DNA of 23,101 bases from Syntrophaceae bacterium UBA5619 (GTDB taxonomy: Bacteria; Desulfobacterota; Syntrophia; Syntrophales; UBA5619), in assembly GCA_002424545.1 (NCBI GenBank), contig DIKL01000088.1, positions 4,087-27,187 on the forward strand, read 5' to 3'. This document shows positions 15,629 through 23,101 of the stretch, one piece after another. Below the pieces are notes generated by a model. The model did no database searches and was not told where the DNA came from. It was given only the letters and a program-made list of their open reading frames with translations. The translations under genes and the position numbers were made by a program. Numbering within the stretch: the stretch's first letter is position 1; each line of letters starts with the position of its first letter.

Positions 15629-16150
15629 ATGTCGAAGAGCGTCTACACCATCAGAAGGGCCTTTCTCATCCCCCTCGGCGTCGATACCGTTCTTCTTTTT
15701 GGGCTCTTGGTCCTGTCCCTGCTGTCGGGTTCAAAAACGGAGACGCTCGTTTTTTTGGTTTTTTTCTTTCCCTCGCTGTATCTCTTTCTCGAATGTTTTT
15801 TACGACGGGTCACGGCGGATGAAACGGGGATTGTCATCCGGAGACTGTGGAGAGAAAAGAGGGTGCCGTGGGAGGGCATTACCCATGTCGGAGGTCTCAG
15901 CCTCCACAAAAAGGTCTATATTCTGCTGACGACCGTCAAGGGATTTCTCATCGTCTCCAATGCGTATGGCGATTTCTCCGGGCTGGCGGCAGGGATCGTT
16001 TCTCATGTCGATCCCGAAAACGTGGAAGAGGAGGTCCGCCAGTCGGTGGGGCGCTCCCCGTCGGGAATGGCGCATATCGCAATGGCCTGGATTGCGGCCT
16101 TGTTCATGGTCGGCATCCTGACGATCAAGATCATGTCGCTCATGGTGTGA
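15629..16150 (+). CDS. Membrane protein with a PH-like cytoplasmic domain
   Basis: The 173-residue protein is not confidently recognised. It has two adjacent N-terminal membrane helices (about residues 12-33 and 38-60), then a compact soluble region of about 80 residues rich in beta-strand patterns. In that region DETGIVIRRLWREKRVPWEGITHVG is followed by KVYILLTTVKGFLIVSN. A third hydrophobic helix lies at the C-terminus (about 150-171). The strand-turn pattern resembles bacterial PH (bPH) domains, as in DUF304-like membrane proteins, but no catalytic motif is seen. The ATG at 15629 follows a purine-rich GGGGGAAGAG. It lies 46 nt after moaC and 41 nt before the HTH gene, in the same direction. 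A scaffold or membrane-quality sensor is possible, but that is a guess. Confidence 0.68.
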   Translation: MSKSVYTIRRAFLIPLGVDTVLLFGLLVLSLLSGSKTETLVFLVFFFPSLYLFLECFLRRVTADETGIVIRRLWREKRVPWEGITHVGGLSLHKKVYILLTTVKGFLIVSNAYGDFSGLAAGIVSHVDPENVEEEVRQSVGRSPSGMAHIAMAWIAALFMVGILTIKIMSLMV

Positions 16151-16191
16151 TAACAGTCTTTCTGAAAAAAAAGAAAGGAGACCGCTGATTC

Positions 16192-16500
16192 ATGGCGCCG
16201 AGAAAGCATCCACCCATCCCGGATCCGGCTGCAAAGGAGGGTCGGTCGACTCCGTCCGCGGTCGCGGAGGAGGTTCTCGAAAAAAAACTGGAGGACATTA
16301 CCACCATCCTCTGCAAGGTGGGAACGGATAAAAACCGGATTTACGAGGAAGTGATGTCCATGGTGGAGAGGTGTCTCGTTCGGATTGCCCTTCGTCGTTC
16401 CAACCACGTGAAGAGCGCTGCGGCGGTCTATCTGGGAATCAACCGGAACACCTTTCAGAAAAAAGCGGCCGCCTGCTTCCGCGAGTCCGATCCGGAGTAG
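16192..16500 (+). CDS. Small Fis-type helix-turn-helix DNA-binding protein
   Basis: The 102-residue protein ends in a Fis-type HTH (HTH_8): VERCLVRIALRRSNHVKSAAAVYLGINRNTFQKKA, with the glycine-isoleucine-asparagine-arginine turn typical of Fis and of the DNA-binding tails of NtrC-class activators. Residues 1-25 are proline- and charge-rich and probably disordered; residues 25-60 form a helical, possibly dimerising segment. There is no AAA+ sigma54-activation domain, so it cannot by itself open an RpoN promoter. AAGGAG lies about 11 nt before the ATG, slightly far. Its stop abuts the next gene. A nucleoid-associated or accessory regulatory role is suggested by the fold alone. A likely RpoN promoter lies 1.5 kb downstream, but any link is inference. 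Confidence 0.76.
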   Translation: MAPRKHPPIPDPAAKEGRSTPSAVAEEVLEKKLEDITTILCKVGTDKNRIYEEVMSMVERCLVRIALRRSNHVKSAAAVYLGINRNTFQKKAAACFRESDPE

Positions 16501-16506
16501 ATGACC

Positions 16507-17793
16507 ATGGCGAGAAGCGGCGCGGAGAAGAAAAGAGTGTCGATGAAGCTTCCGGGAACGGTGGAAAGGCTTCTGGCCGGGGGCGTAGCGATGCCCAATC
16601 CCTTTTCCGTCCACATCGGCGAGGAGGTCGACCCCGAACGCATTTCAACGGACGGGGTCGTTTTGCACGCGGGGACGAAGATCTCCGGTTCAAAAACTTT
16701 GATCTCTTCGGGGGTGAAACTGGGCGGCGAAGCGCCGGTGACGGTCGCCGACTGCCGGCTCGGCCGCGGTGTGGAGCTCAAGGGGGGTTTTTTCAAATCC
16801 TCCGTTTTCCTGGATCAGGCGAATATGGGATCGGGCGCGCAGGTTCGGGAGGGATGCCTTCTCGAGGAGGAGGCGAACGGGAGCCATACCGTGGGTCTGA
16901 AGCAGACCATCCTCTTTCCGTTTGTCACGCTGGGCAGTCTGATCAACTTCTGCGATGCCTTTCTCTCCGGGGGGACCAGCCGCAGGGACCACAGCGAGGT
17001 GGGAAGCTCCTACATCCATTTCAACTACACCCCCAACCAGGACAAGGCGACGGCGTCGCTTCTGGGGGATGTTCCCCGCGGCGTGATGCTCCGGGAAGCC
17101 CCGATTTTTCTCGGGGGGCAGGGCGGTCTGGTGGGGCCGGCCCGGATCGGTTTCGGGACGGTGATCGCGGCGGGGGAGGTTTGGCGGGAGGATTGTCCCG
17201 GGGGAGGCAAATTGCTCCGGGGGGCGAAAAAACATTCTTCCGTGAAGGATTTTCATCCCGGGCTGTACGGCGATATCCGGCGGCGGGTGACCAACAACGT
17301 CCTCTATCTGGCGAATCTGTCGGCGCTGAGGCAGTGGTATCTCAACGTTCGCCTTTCCTTCCCCGGCGATCCCGAGATGGGGGAGGCGCTTTGGAGGGGG
17401 GCGATGGAGATCGTGGATGCGGCGCTGGCGGAGCGCGTGACGCGGTTCAAGGCGCTGGCGGACAAGATGGAAAAATCGATCGAGCTCGGCGAGAGGTTTC
17501 TGCCGAAGGAGCGTCGGGCGGAAATTCTCCGGGGGCAGAGGGAATTCCGGGAGCGGTGGCCGGACCTGGAAGCCTGCCTGACGGACCGCCGGGAGGAAAC
17601 GGCCGGCCGGAAGGAACGGGACGGATTTCTCGCGAAGCTGGCCGCCGTTCGGGAGGCGCAGGGGAACGATTATATCCGCGTGATCCGTTCGCTGGACCCG
17701 GATGTCTCCGCCCTCGGGACGCGGTGGCTCCAACAGGCGGTCGATTCCGTCGCGGCACCGGCGCTGTCGAGTGTTTCCTGCCGTCGCCCGTGA
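16507..17793 (+). CDS. GlmU-acyltransferase-like left-handed beta-helix protein without nucleotidyltransferase domain
   Basis: The protein is 428 residues. After about 40 residues it shows imperfect hexapeptide repeats typical of a left-handed beta-helix (HIGEEV, VLHAGTKISGS, VKLGGEAPVTVADCRLGRGVELKG). It then has HSEVGSSYIHFNYTP (N173, Y174) and IFLGGQGGLVGPARIGFGTVIAAGEVWRED, which parallels the acetyltransferase half of GlmU (the CNYDG and FIGS-LVAPV-IG-GATIAAG segments). The GlmU N-terminal uridylyltransferase domain is absent. Residues about 250-428 form a charged helical region not found in GlmU (RRRVTNNVLYLANLSALRQWYLN and long heptad-like stretches). The ATG at 16507 is preferred over 16501 because GGAG is 8 nt upstream of it. 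It precedes a GlmS-like gene, supporting an amino-sugar role. Acetyl transfer is inferred, not shown. Confidence 0.76.
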   Translation: MARSGAEKKRVSMKLPGTVERLLAGGVAMPNPFSVHIGEEVDPERISTDGVVLHAGTKISGSKTLISSGVKLGGEAPVTVADCRLGRGVELKGGFFKSSVFLDQANMGSGAQVREGCLLEEEANGSHTVGLKQTILFPFVTLGSLINFCDAFLSGGTSRRDHSEVGSSYIHFNYTPNQDKATASLLGDVPRGVMLREAPIFLGGQGGLVGPARIGFGTVIAAGEVWREDCPGGGKLLRGAKKHSSVKDFHPGLYGDIRRRVTNNVLYLANLSALRQWYLNVRLSFPGDPEMGEALWRGAMEIVDAALAERVTRFKALADKMEKSIELGERFLPKERRAEILRGQREFRERWPDLEACLTDRREETAGRKERDGFLAKLAAVREAQGNDYIRVIRSLDPDVSALGTRWLQQAVDSVAAPALSSVSCRRP

Positions 17794-17872
17794 GGTCGGG
17801 ACGGCCGGCCGGTTTGAAAATCCGTTCGCATGTTCCGCCGGGGGACGGTGGACGAAGGCGCGGCAAAAGACG

Positions 17873-17901
17873 TTACAGATTTGTCTCTTTTATGGCTGTA
17901 A
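17873..17901. promoter_or_regulatory. Inverted repeat at enhancer distance from an RpoN promoter
   Basis: TTACAG (17873-17878) and CTGTAA (17896-17901) are exact inverted repeats separated by 17 nt. The centre is about 107 bp upstream of the -24 element at 17994, the usual range for binding sites of NtrC-type activators. Function is inferred from position and symmetry only. Confidence 0.32.
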
Positions 17902-17921
17902 AGCAGAAAAATGTTCCATTG

Positions 17922-17956
17922 CGCCGCCGTCCGGGCGGCGTGTCATCTTTTCTTCC
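17922..17956 (+). terminator. GC-rich hairpin with downstream T-rich tract
   Basis: CGCCGCC (17922-17928) and GGCGGCG (17934-17940) pair perfectly around a 5-nt loop, followed by TGTCATCTTTTCTTCC. It lies 129 nt after the beta-helix gene and before the RpoN-type promoter, so it probably ends the upstream transcript. The T tract is interrupted, so efficiency is uncertain. Confidence 0.42.
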
Positions 17957-17992
17957 TGAATCATTCCGGAGAATTGGGATGGACTTCTTCCA

Positions 17993-18008
17993 CGGCACGA
18001 TACTTGCT
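17993..18008 (+). promoter_or_regulatory. RpoN (sigma54) -24/-12 promoter
   Basis: CGGCACGATACTTGCT matches the RpoN consensus TGGCACG-N4-TTGCW at every conserved position except the first T. The invariant GG (17994-17995) and GC (18006-18007) are separated by the required 10 nt, and a T-run follows. Transcription would begin near 18019, just before the GlmS-like gene. RpoN promoters need an ATP-dependent activator bound upstream; the inverted repeat at 17873-17901 is a candidate site. Confidence 0.62.
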
Positions 18009-18029
18009 TTTTTTCAAGGGGAGGCCCTG

Positions 18030-18050
18030 ATGCCGGATATGCCATGTTGA
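18030..18050 (+). CDS. Six-codon leader frame coupled to the GlmS-like gene
   Basis: The best ribosome binding site in the region, GGGGAGG (18018-18024), is placed 5 nt before the ATG at 18030. That frame encodes only MPDMPC and stops with TGA at 18048-18050. Its stop overlaps the ATG at 18044 of the 1247-residue gene (ATGTTGA), which has no good ribosome binding site of its own. Translation of the long gene may depend on re-initiation after the leader. A sequencing frameshift that separates the true start from its gene is the main alternative. Confidence 0.35.
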   Translation: MPDMPC

Positions 18051-21000
18051 GACGTTGCCGGAAGATCGTCCATCTGCTGATGCGATGCAAGATGTATGTC
18101 GGCCGCGACCCGCAAGGGATTGCGGCGCCAGCGCTGATCCTCTTTCCCCATCGTCCTTCGGTTCTTTGCTGCGGCCTCGCCGGCATTCTGGCCCTCCGCG
18201 TTGCCGGCCGCGCGACCCCCCGGAACAATCTGGCGGATCTTTTTTCCCGGGCTGCGGAACGGAACCTGTCGGCGCTTCTGCGCGGCACGATGGGGGCGAA
18301 TTTGAAACCTTGCCCCGTCATGGCTTATCTGGACGGGATGCCGACCCAGCAGGCGATGGAACGGGAACTTCTCCGCATGAAGGGGGAAGAGGCCTTCGCG
18401 AAGATCTTCTACGATCGGGGAGAGGTTCGTCGTCTGACCCTCCTTTCGGAAACAATGAACCGCTTTCTGGCGGAAGAGGAGAGGCTGTTGGAGACGCAGG
18501 CGGGCAGGATCGCGACGGCCGATCTGGAGACCGTCAACCATGGTCTGGAGTTGATCCGGGATCTCGTCTGGGGACTCGATCGGGACATCCTGGGGAATAT
18601 CGGTAAAATCCGCCGCCTGGCCGGCGCGGCCGATGTTGCGGATGTGGCAAGAGAGGCCCTTCCGAAGTACCGGAAACTGAACTTTCTGTTGAACGGTCTG
18701 GACCGCCTGGAGGTCCGGGGTCGGGATTCGGCGGGCATACAAATCTCGTTTGTCGCGGCGGATATGAGCGCCCTCGGCCGGATCATGACCGACCTGCGGA
18801 AAAACGGATTCGGCGATGAGCTGGACCGGCGGATGGCGCCGGGCGATCTTGCCGACGGCTCGATCACCGTTTCTCCCCCCACAGCCTTCTCTTTTACCTA
18901 CAAAACCGCGGAGATCATCGGCGAACTGGGCCGGAATGTCCGCGAACTGAGAAAGCGGATCGCCGAAGATCGCGTCTTCCACGCGCTGGCCCGCCTCCCG
19001 GCGACCTTCGAGACGGCGCTGACCCACACCCGCTGGGCGTCCGTCGGCTCGATCACGGAGGAAAACTGCCATCCCGTCGGCAACTTCACATTGTCATCCG
19101 GCAGGGTCGCGGCGGGGACGCCGGAGAAACGCTATCCCGCGTATGGAGAAGGTCCCTGGAACATCCATGTGGTTCTAAACGGGGATATCGACAACTACCG
19201 GACGCTTCGGGAAGACCTTGAAACGGACGGGATGTCGATTGCGCCGGAAGTTACGACGGATACGAAGATCATTCCGCTCCGGATTGAAAAATACCTGCTG
19301 GCGGGCCGGGAACTGACGGAAGCCTTCCGGCTCGCCGTGAGCGATTTCGAAGGCTCCCATGCCATCGCCATGACCAGCAATGTCGAGCCGGGAAAGGTAT
19401 TCCTGGCGCTGAGGGGGAGCGGCCAGGCGATCTATATCGGGATCACCCCCGACCGGTATCTCTTCTCCTCGGAGCTTTACGGCCTGGTGGAGGAGACCCC
19501 CTTCTTTATCAAAATGAACGGCGAGAAGCCTTCCTCTCCGGAGAAAACGGGGGCCGGACAGATCGCCGTTCTGGATCAGGACGCCCCGGGCGGAGCGGCC
19601 GGCATTCGGGGGCTCTTCTATGACGGGACGCCGCTTCCCTTCGATCAGGACGAGGTCCGGCGGGCGGAGATGACGACGCGGGACATCGACCGCGGCGATT
19701 ATCCCCACTATTTTCTCAAAGAGATCACCGAGTCGGCCCTTTCCGTCCGGAAGACCCTCCGCGGCAAATACCGGATCGAGACGGCAGGGGGCGTGGAGCG
19801 GGCCGTGTTCAACCTCGGCCCGGACATCGTTCCGGAACGCATTCGCGAAGCCGTTCGCGGCAGTAAGATCCGGCGGATCTTCGTGATCGGCCACGGGACC
19901 GCGGCCGTGGCCGGATGCGCCGTGGCCGACGCGATGGAACGCTGCCTCCGGGGAAGCGGAATCCGGGTGGAGGCCCGGATCGCCTCGGAGCTGAGCGGCT
20001 TTTTTCTGGAAGACGATCTGAGCGATGCCTTGATCATCCCGATCACCCAGTCGGGAACCACGACGGACACCAACCGTGCCGTGGCCATGGCCGCGGAACG
20101 GGGCGCAAAGGTGATTGCGATCGTCAACCGTCGTCAGTCCGACATCACGGCAAAGGCGGACGGCGTTTTTTACACCTCCGACGGGAGGGATATCGAGATG
20201 TCCGTCGCCTCCACCAAGGCCTTCTATTCCCAGATCGTGGCCGGACACATCCTCGCCCTTGATCTGGCCGCGCTTCTGTCGACCCTCTCTAATGAACGGA
20301 TTGCGGCGGAACTCCGCTTGCTGGAGCAGGCGCCGGAGATGATGGGAAAGGTCCTCGCGCGGAAGGAGGAGATTCACGGCGCCGTGGAACGGCTGGTGAA
20401 GGGGAAGCGGTACTGGGCGGTCGTGGGAAGCGGACCGAACAAAGCGGCGGCCGATGAGATCCGGATCAAACTGAGCGAGCTCTGCTACCAGACGATCTCC
20501 TCCGACGTGGTGGAGAACAAGAAACACATCGATCTTTCCGCCGAACCGCTGATCCTGGTTTGCGCGGCGGGAAGCCCGGAAACCGTCATGGGGGATATCG
20601 TGAAGGATGTGGCGATCTTCAAGGCCCACAAATCCAGCGTGGTCGTTTTTGCCGACGAAGCGGAAAAACGGTTCGATGCGGTTGCCGATGCGGTGATTTC
20701 GCTCCCCCGCGCCGCGCTGCCGCTTCCGGTGATTCTGAACACGGTCGCGGGCCACCTCTTCGGCTATTACGCGGCGTGCAGCATCGATGCCGACGCGCTG
20801 TTCCTGCGGGCGTTCAAGAGCCGCCTCGATCTGCTGATGGTGGAGCATGCGCGAAAGAATCTCTCCGTCGACGAATGTATCGCCGACGCTCGACTGCGCC
20901 GCCTGGTGAACGATTTCGCGGATCGGTTCCGACGGCGGAAGAAGGAGGGCGCCTTCGCCCAGAACAACGTGGGAACGATTTCCGATCTGCCGCTGTTGTT

Positions 21001-21787
21001 GAAGTACGCGGCCGGGAAACTGCCGATCGATGACTTCCGGCGCGATTTCCCTGGAGAAGCGGCAACCTCGCCGATCGATCTGCTCGACGCCACGCTGGGA
21101 CACGCCGTGGACGAGCTTTCCCGTCCGATCGACGCCATCCGTCACCAGGCGAAGACGGTGACGGTGGGAACCTCGCGGAAAGAGGCGCCGCCCACCGGAC
21201 TCCTCTTCGATCTGCTGGCGGAGACCGCTTTCACGGTGAAGTCCCTCCTCGGCACGAATGCGCTTGCCCTTCGCCGGTTGCAGAAGGCGGTGTCGGCGGT
21301 GAGCGGATACACCCTCTATGCGGTGAATCATCTGGATGCCGAAGGAAAACCGGGAGACGACGCGACGATTGCGATCCGCAAACGGAGCGGCGTTTCCCTC
21401 GGGATGCCATCCCGGGTCGAAAAATCCAGTCTGCTGATGGGGACCAAGAAGGGGATCGTGGCCTCCGGTCGGATCTACGTGGGTCAGGGAAAGTCGGACG
21501 GCGCTCCCGTCGTGATCCTCCCCATTCTCGGGGCGGGGGAGCGGGTGGAACATCTGCTGCTGATCCACGTGGCATTCAACGAGGCGCTTTCCGTCCCGGA
21601 ACGGAAGGGGCTCCTGGGCGACCGGGTGGATGATATCCGGAACCTCATCCAGGAATACAACCTGGCGTGGGACGACGACTCTCTCGGGGAAATTCCGCTG
21701 GCCGTTCTTCTCGGAGAACCGGTGGAGGTGATCGCGGGACGGATTCGCCGGAACCGCGACCTGCGGGCGCCCCGCGAGGCGGATTGA
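18044..21787 (+). CDS. Enlarged GlmS-like glutamine:fructose-6-phosphate amidotransferase (1247 residues)
   Basis: GlmS makes glucosamine-6-phosphate from fructose-6-phosphate and glutamine; typical length is about 610 residues. Landmarks align in order. Glutaminase: CGLAGIL (C43 as nucleophile), LLNGLDRLEVRGRDSAGI (215-232), HTRWASVG (R330, W331), LNGDIDNY (N379, G380), TTDTKII (D406). First SIS domain: TQSGTTTDT (669-676), VASTKAF (721-727). Second SIS domain: E812 and H828, spaced 16 residues apart like E488 and H504 of E. coli GlmS. The catalytic-lysine tail AKTVTV is at K1037. Extra material: about 42 residues before C43, about 150 residues after the first strand (55-208), about 50 more before HTRW, about 150 between the second SIS domain and the lysine tail, and about 205 after it. 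C43 is not next to any start codon, so N-terminal processing, as in PurF or GltB, would be needed. Enzyme activity is therefore inferred. Confidence 0.85.
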   Translation: MLRRCRKIVHLLMRCKMYVGRDPQGIAAPALILFPHRPSVLCCGLAGILALRVAGRATPRNNLADLFSRAAERNLSALLRGTMGANLKPCPVMAYLDGMPTQQAMERELLRMKGEEAFAKIFYDRGEVRRLTLLSETMNRFLAEEERLLETQAGRIATADLETVNHGLELIRDLVWGLDRDILGNIGKIRRLAGAADVADVAREALPKYRKLNFLLNGLDRLEVRGRDSAGIQISFVAADMSALGRIMTDLRKNGFGDELDRRMAPGDLADGSITVSPPTAFSFTYKTAEIIGELGRNVRELRKRIAEDRVFHALARLPATFETALTHTRWASVGSITEENCHPVGNFTLSSGRVAAGTPEKRYPAYGEGPWNIHVVLNGDIDNYRTLREDLETDGMSIAPEVTTDTKIIPLRIEKYLLAGRELTEAFRLAVSDFEGSHAIAMTSNVEPGKVFLALRGSGQAIYIGITPDRYLFSSELYGLVEETPFFIKMNGEKPSSPEKTGAGQIAVLDQDAPGGAAGIRGLFYDGTPLPFDQDEVRRAEMTTRDIDRGDYPHYFLKEITESALSVRKTLRGKYRIETAGGVERAVFNLGPDIVPERIREAVRGSKIRRIFVIGHGTAAVAGCAVADAMERCLRGSGIRVEARIASELSGFFLEDDLSDALIIPITQSGTTTDTNRAVAMAAERGAKVIAIVNRRQSDITAKADGVFYTSDGRDIEMSVASTKAFYSQIVAGHILALDLAALLSTLSNERIAAELRLLEQAPEMMGKVLARKEEIHGAVERLVKGKRYWAVVGSGPNKAAADEIRIKLSELCYQTISSDVVENKKHIDLSAEPLILVCAAGSPETVMGDIVKDVAIFKAHKSSVVVFADEAEKRFDAVADAVISLPRAALPLPVILNTVAGHLFGYYAACSIDADALFLRAFKSRLDLLMVEHARKNLSVDECIADARLRRLVNDFADRFRRRKKEGAFAQNNVGTISDLPLLLKYAAGKLPIDDFRRDFPGEAATSPIDLLDATLGHAVDELSRPIDAIRHQAKTVTVGTSRKEAPPTGLLFDLLAETAFTVKSLLGTNALALRRLQKAVSAVSGYTLYAVNHLDAEGKPGDDATIAIRKRSGVSLGMPSRVEKSSLLMGTKKGIVASGRIYVGQGKSDGAPVVILPILGAGERVEHLLLIHVAFNEALSVPERKGLLGDRVDDIRNLIQEYNLAWDDDSLGEIPLAVLLGEPVEVIAGRIRRNRDLRAPREAD

Positions 21788-21908
21788 CGAACCGCGGGAT
21801 CATTGGTCAAAAGCGTTCGGGGATTTTTTGAGGCGGCGTTTGAGTGAAAGAAGCGAGTTTTCCGGACCATTTTCGGATTCCACGCCGCGGCAGGATCTTT
21901 TCGGATAG

Positions 21909-23101
<1,193 letters not shown>

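Noticed and set aside
16371..18050. 559-codon plus-strand frame overlapping the HTH and beta-helix genes
   Set aside because: Gly/Arg/Ser-rich shadow in another frame; only its last six codons (18030-18050) have a ribosome site, and they are treated separately as a leader.
19175..21568. 797-codon open frame on the minus strand
   Set aside because: Antisense to the GlmS-like gene; its His/Arg-rich composition is an artefact of high GC third positions.

Overview
The window looks like chromosomal DNA from a GC-rich, Gram-negative bacterium. LolA implies an outer membrane. The mix of a GT3-type glycogen synthase, a GH57 amylase, an RpoN-type promoter and a stand-alone Fis-type HTH protein fits Desulfobacterota (the former deltaproteobacteria, Syntrophia-like), but the placement is inference: no rRNA or marker phylogeny is available here. 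No transposase, integrase, tRNA, rRNA or CRISPR array was recognised.

Layout. (1) 1-990, plus strand: the 3' part of a PflX-like radical SAM protein and a small DUF2905 membrane protein. (2) 1097-10728, minus strand: an alpha-glucan (glycogen) cluster read right to left as lolA, glycogen debranching enzyme (GDE), GT4 glycosyltransferase, GH57 amylase/glucanotransferase, and a 1418-residue protein that joins a GT3 glycogen synthase to a GT35 glucan phosphorylase. Gaps are short and the last two genes overlap by 8 nt. (3) 10884-13549, minus strand: branched-chain aminotransferase ilvE and the Mg-chelatase-like AAA+ protein ComM/YifB. The ilvE-lolA gap holds a cluster of DnaA-box-like 9-mers. 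(4) 13550-14178: a 629-nt divergent intergenic region with a good sigma70-type promoter, a short frameshifted secreted-peptide-like reading frame and a hairpin followed by TTTT. (5) 14179-17793, plus strand: ZIP metal transporter, moaC, a PH-like membrane protein, a Fis-type HTH protein and a GlmU-like beta-helix protein lacking the nucleotidyltransferase domain, possibly one operon. (6) 17794-23101, plus strand: a terminator-like hairpin, an inverted repeat, a strong RpoN (-24/-12) promoter match, a 6-codon leader frame, a very large (1247-residue) GlmS-like protein and the start of pyrG (runs off the end).

How the genes work together. Region 2 could cover storage-glucan elongation (synthase half, GT4), remodelling (GH57), debranching (GDE) and phosphorolysis (phosphorylase half). 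Regions 5-6 put a GlmU-acyltransferase-like protein next to an enlarged GlmS-like enzyme, suggesting a regulated amino-sugar (UDP-GlcNAc precursor) function. pyrG, another glutamine amidotransferase, follows.

The most unusual item is the GlmS-like protein. It keeps every GlmS catalytic landmark I could align, including the C-terminal catalytic lysine segment. However, it carries about 150 extra residues directly after the first glutaminase strand, about 150 residues between the second SIS domain and the lysine tail, and about 205 residues after the tail. Its presumed catalytic cysteine is not at the encoded N-terminus. It also sits behind an RpoN-type promoter with an upstream inverted repeat at enhancer distance.
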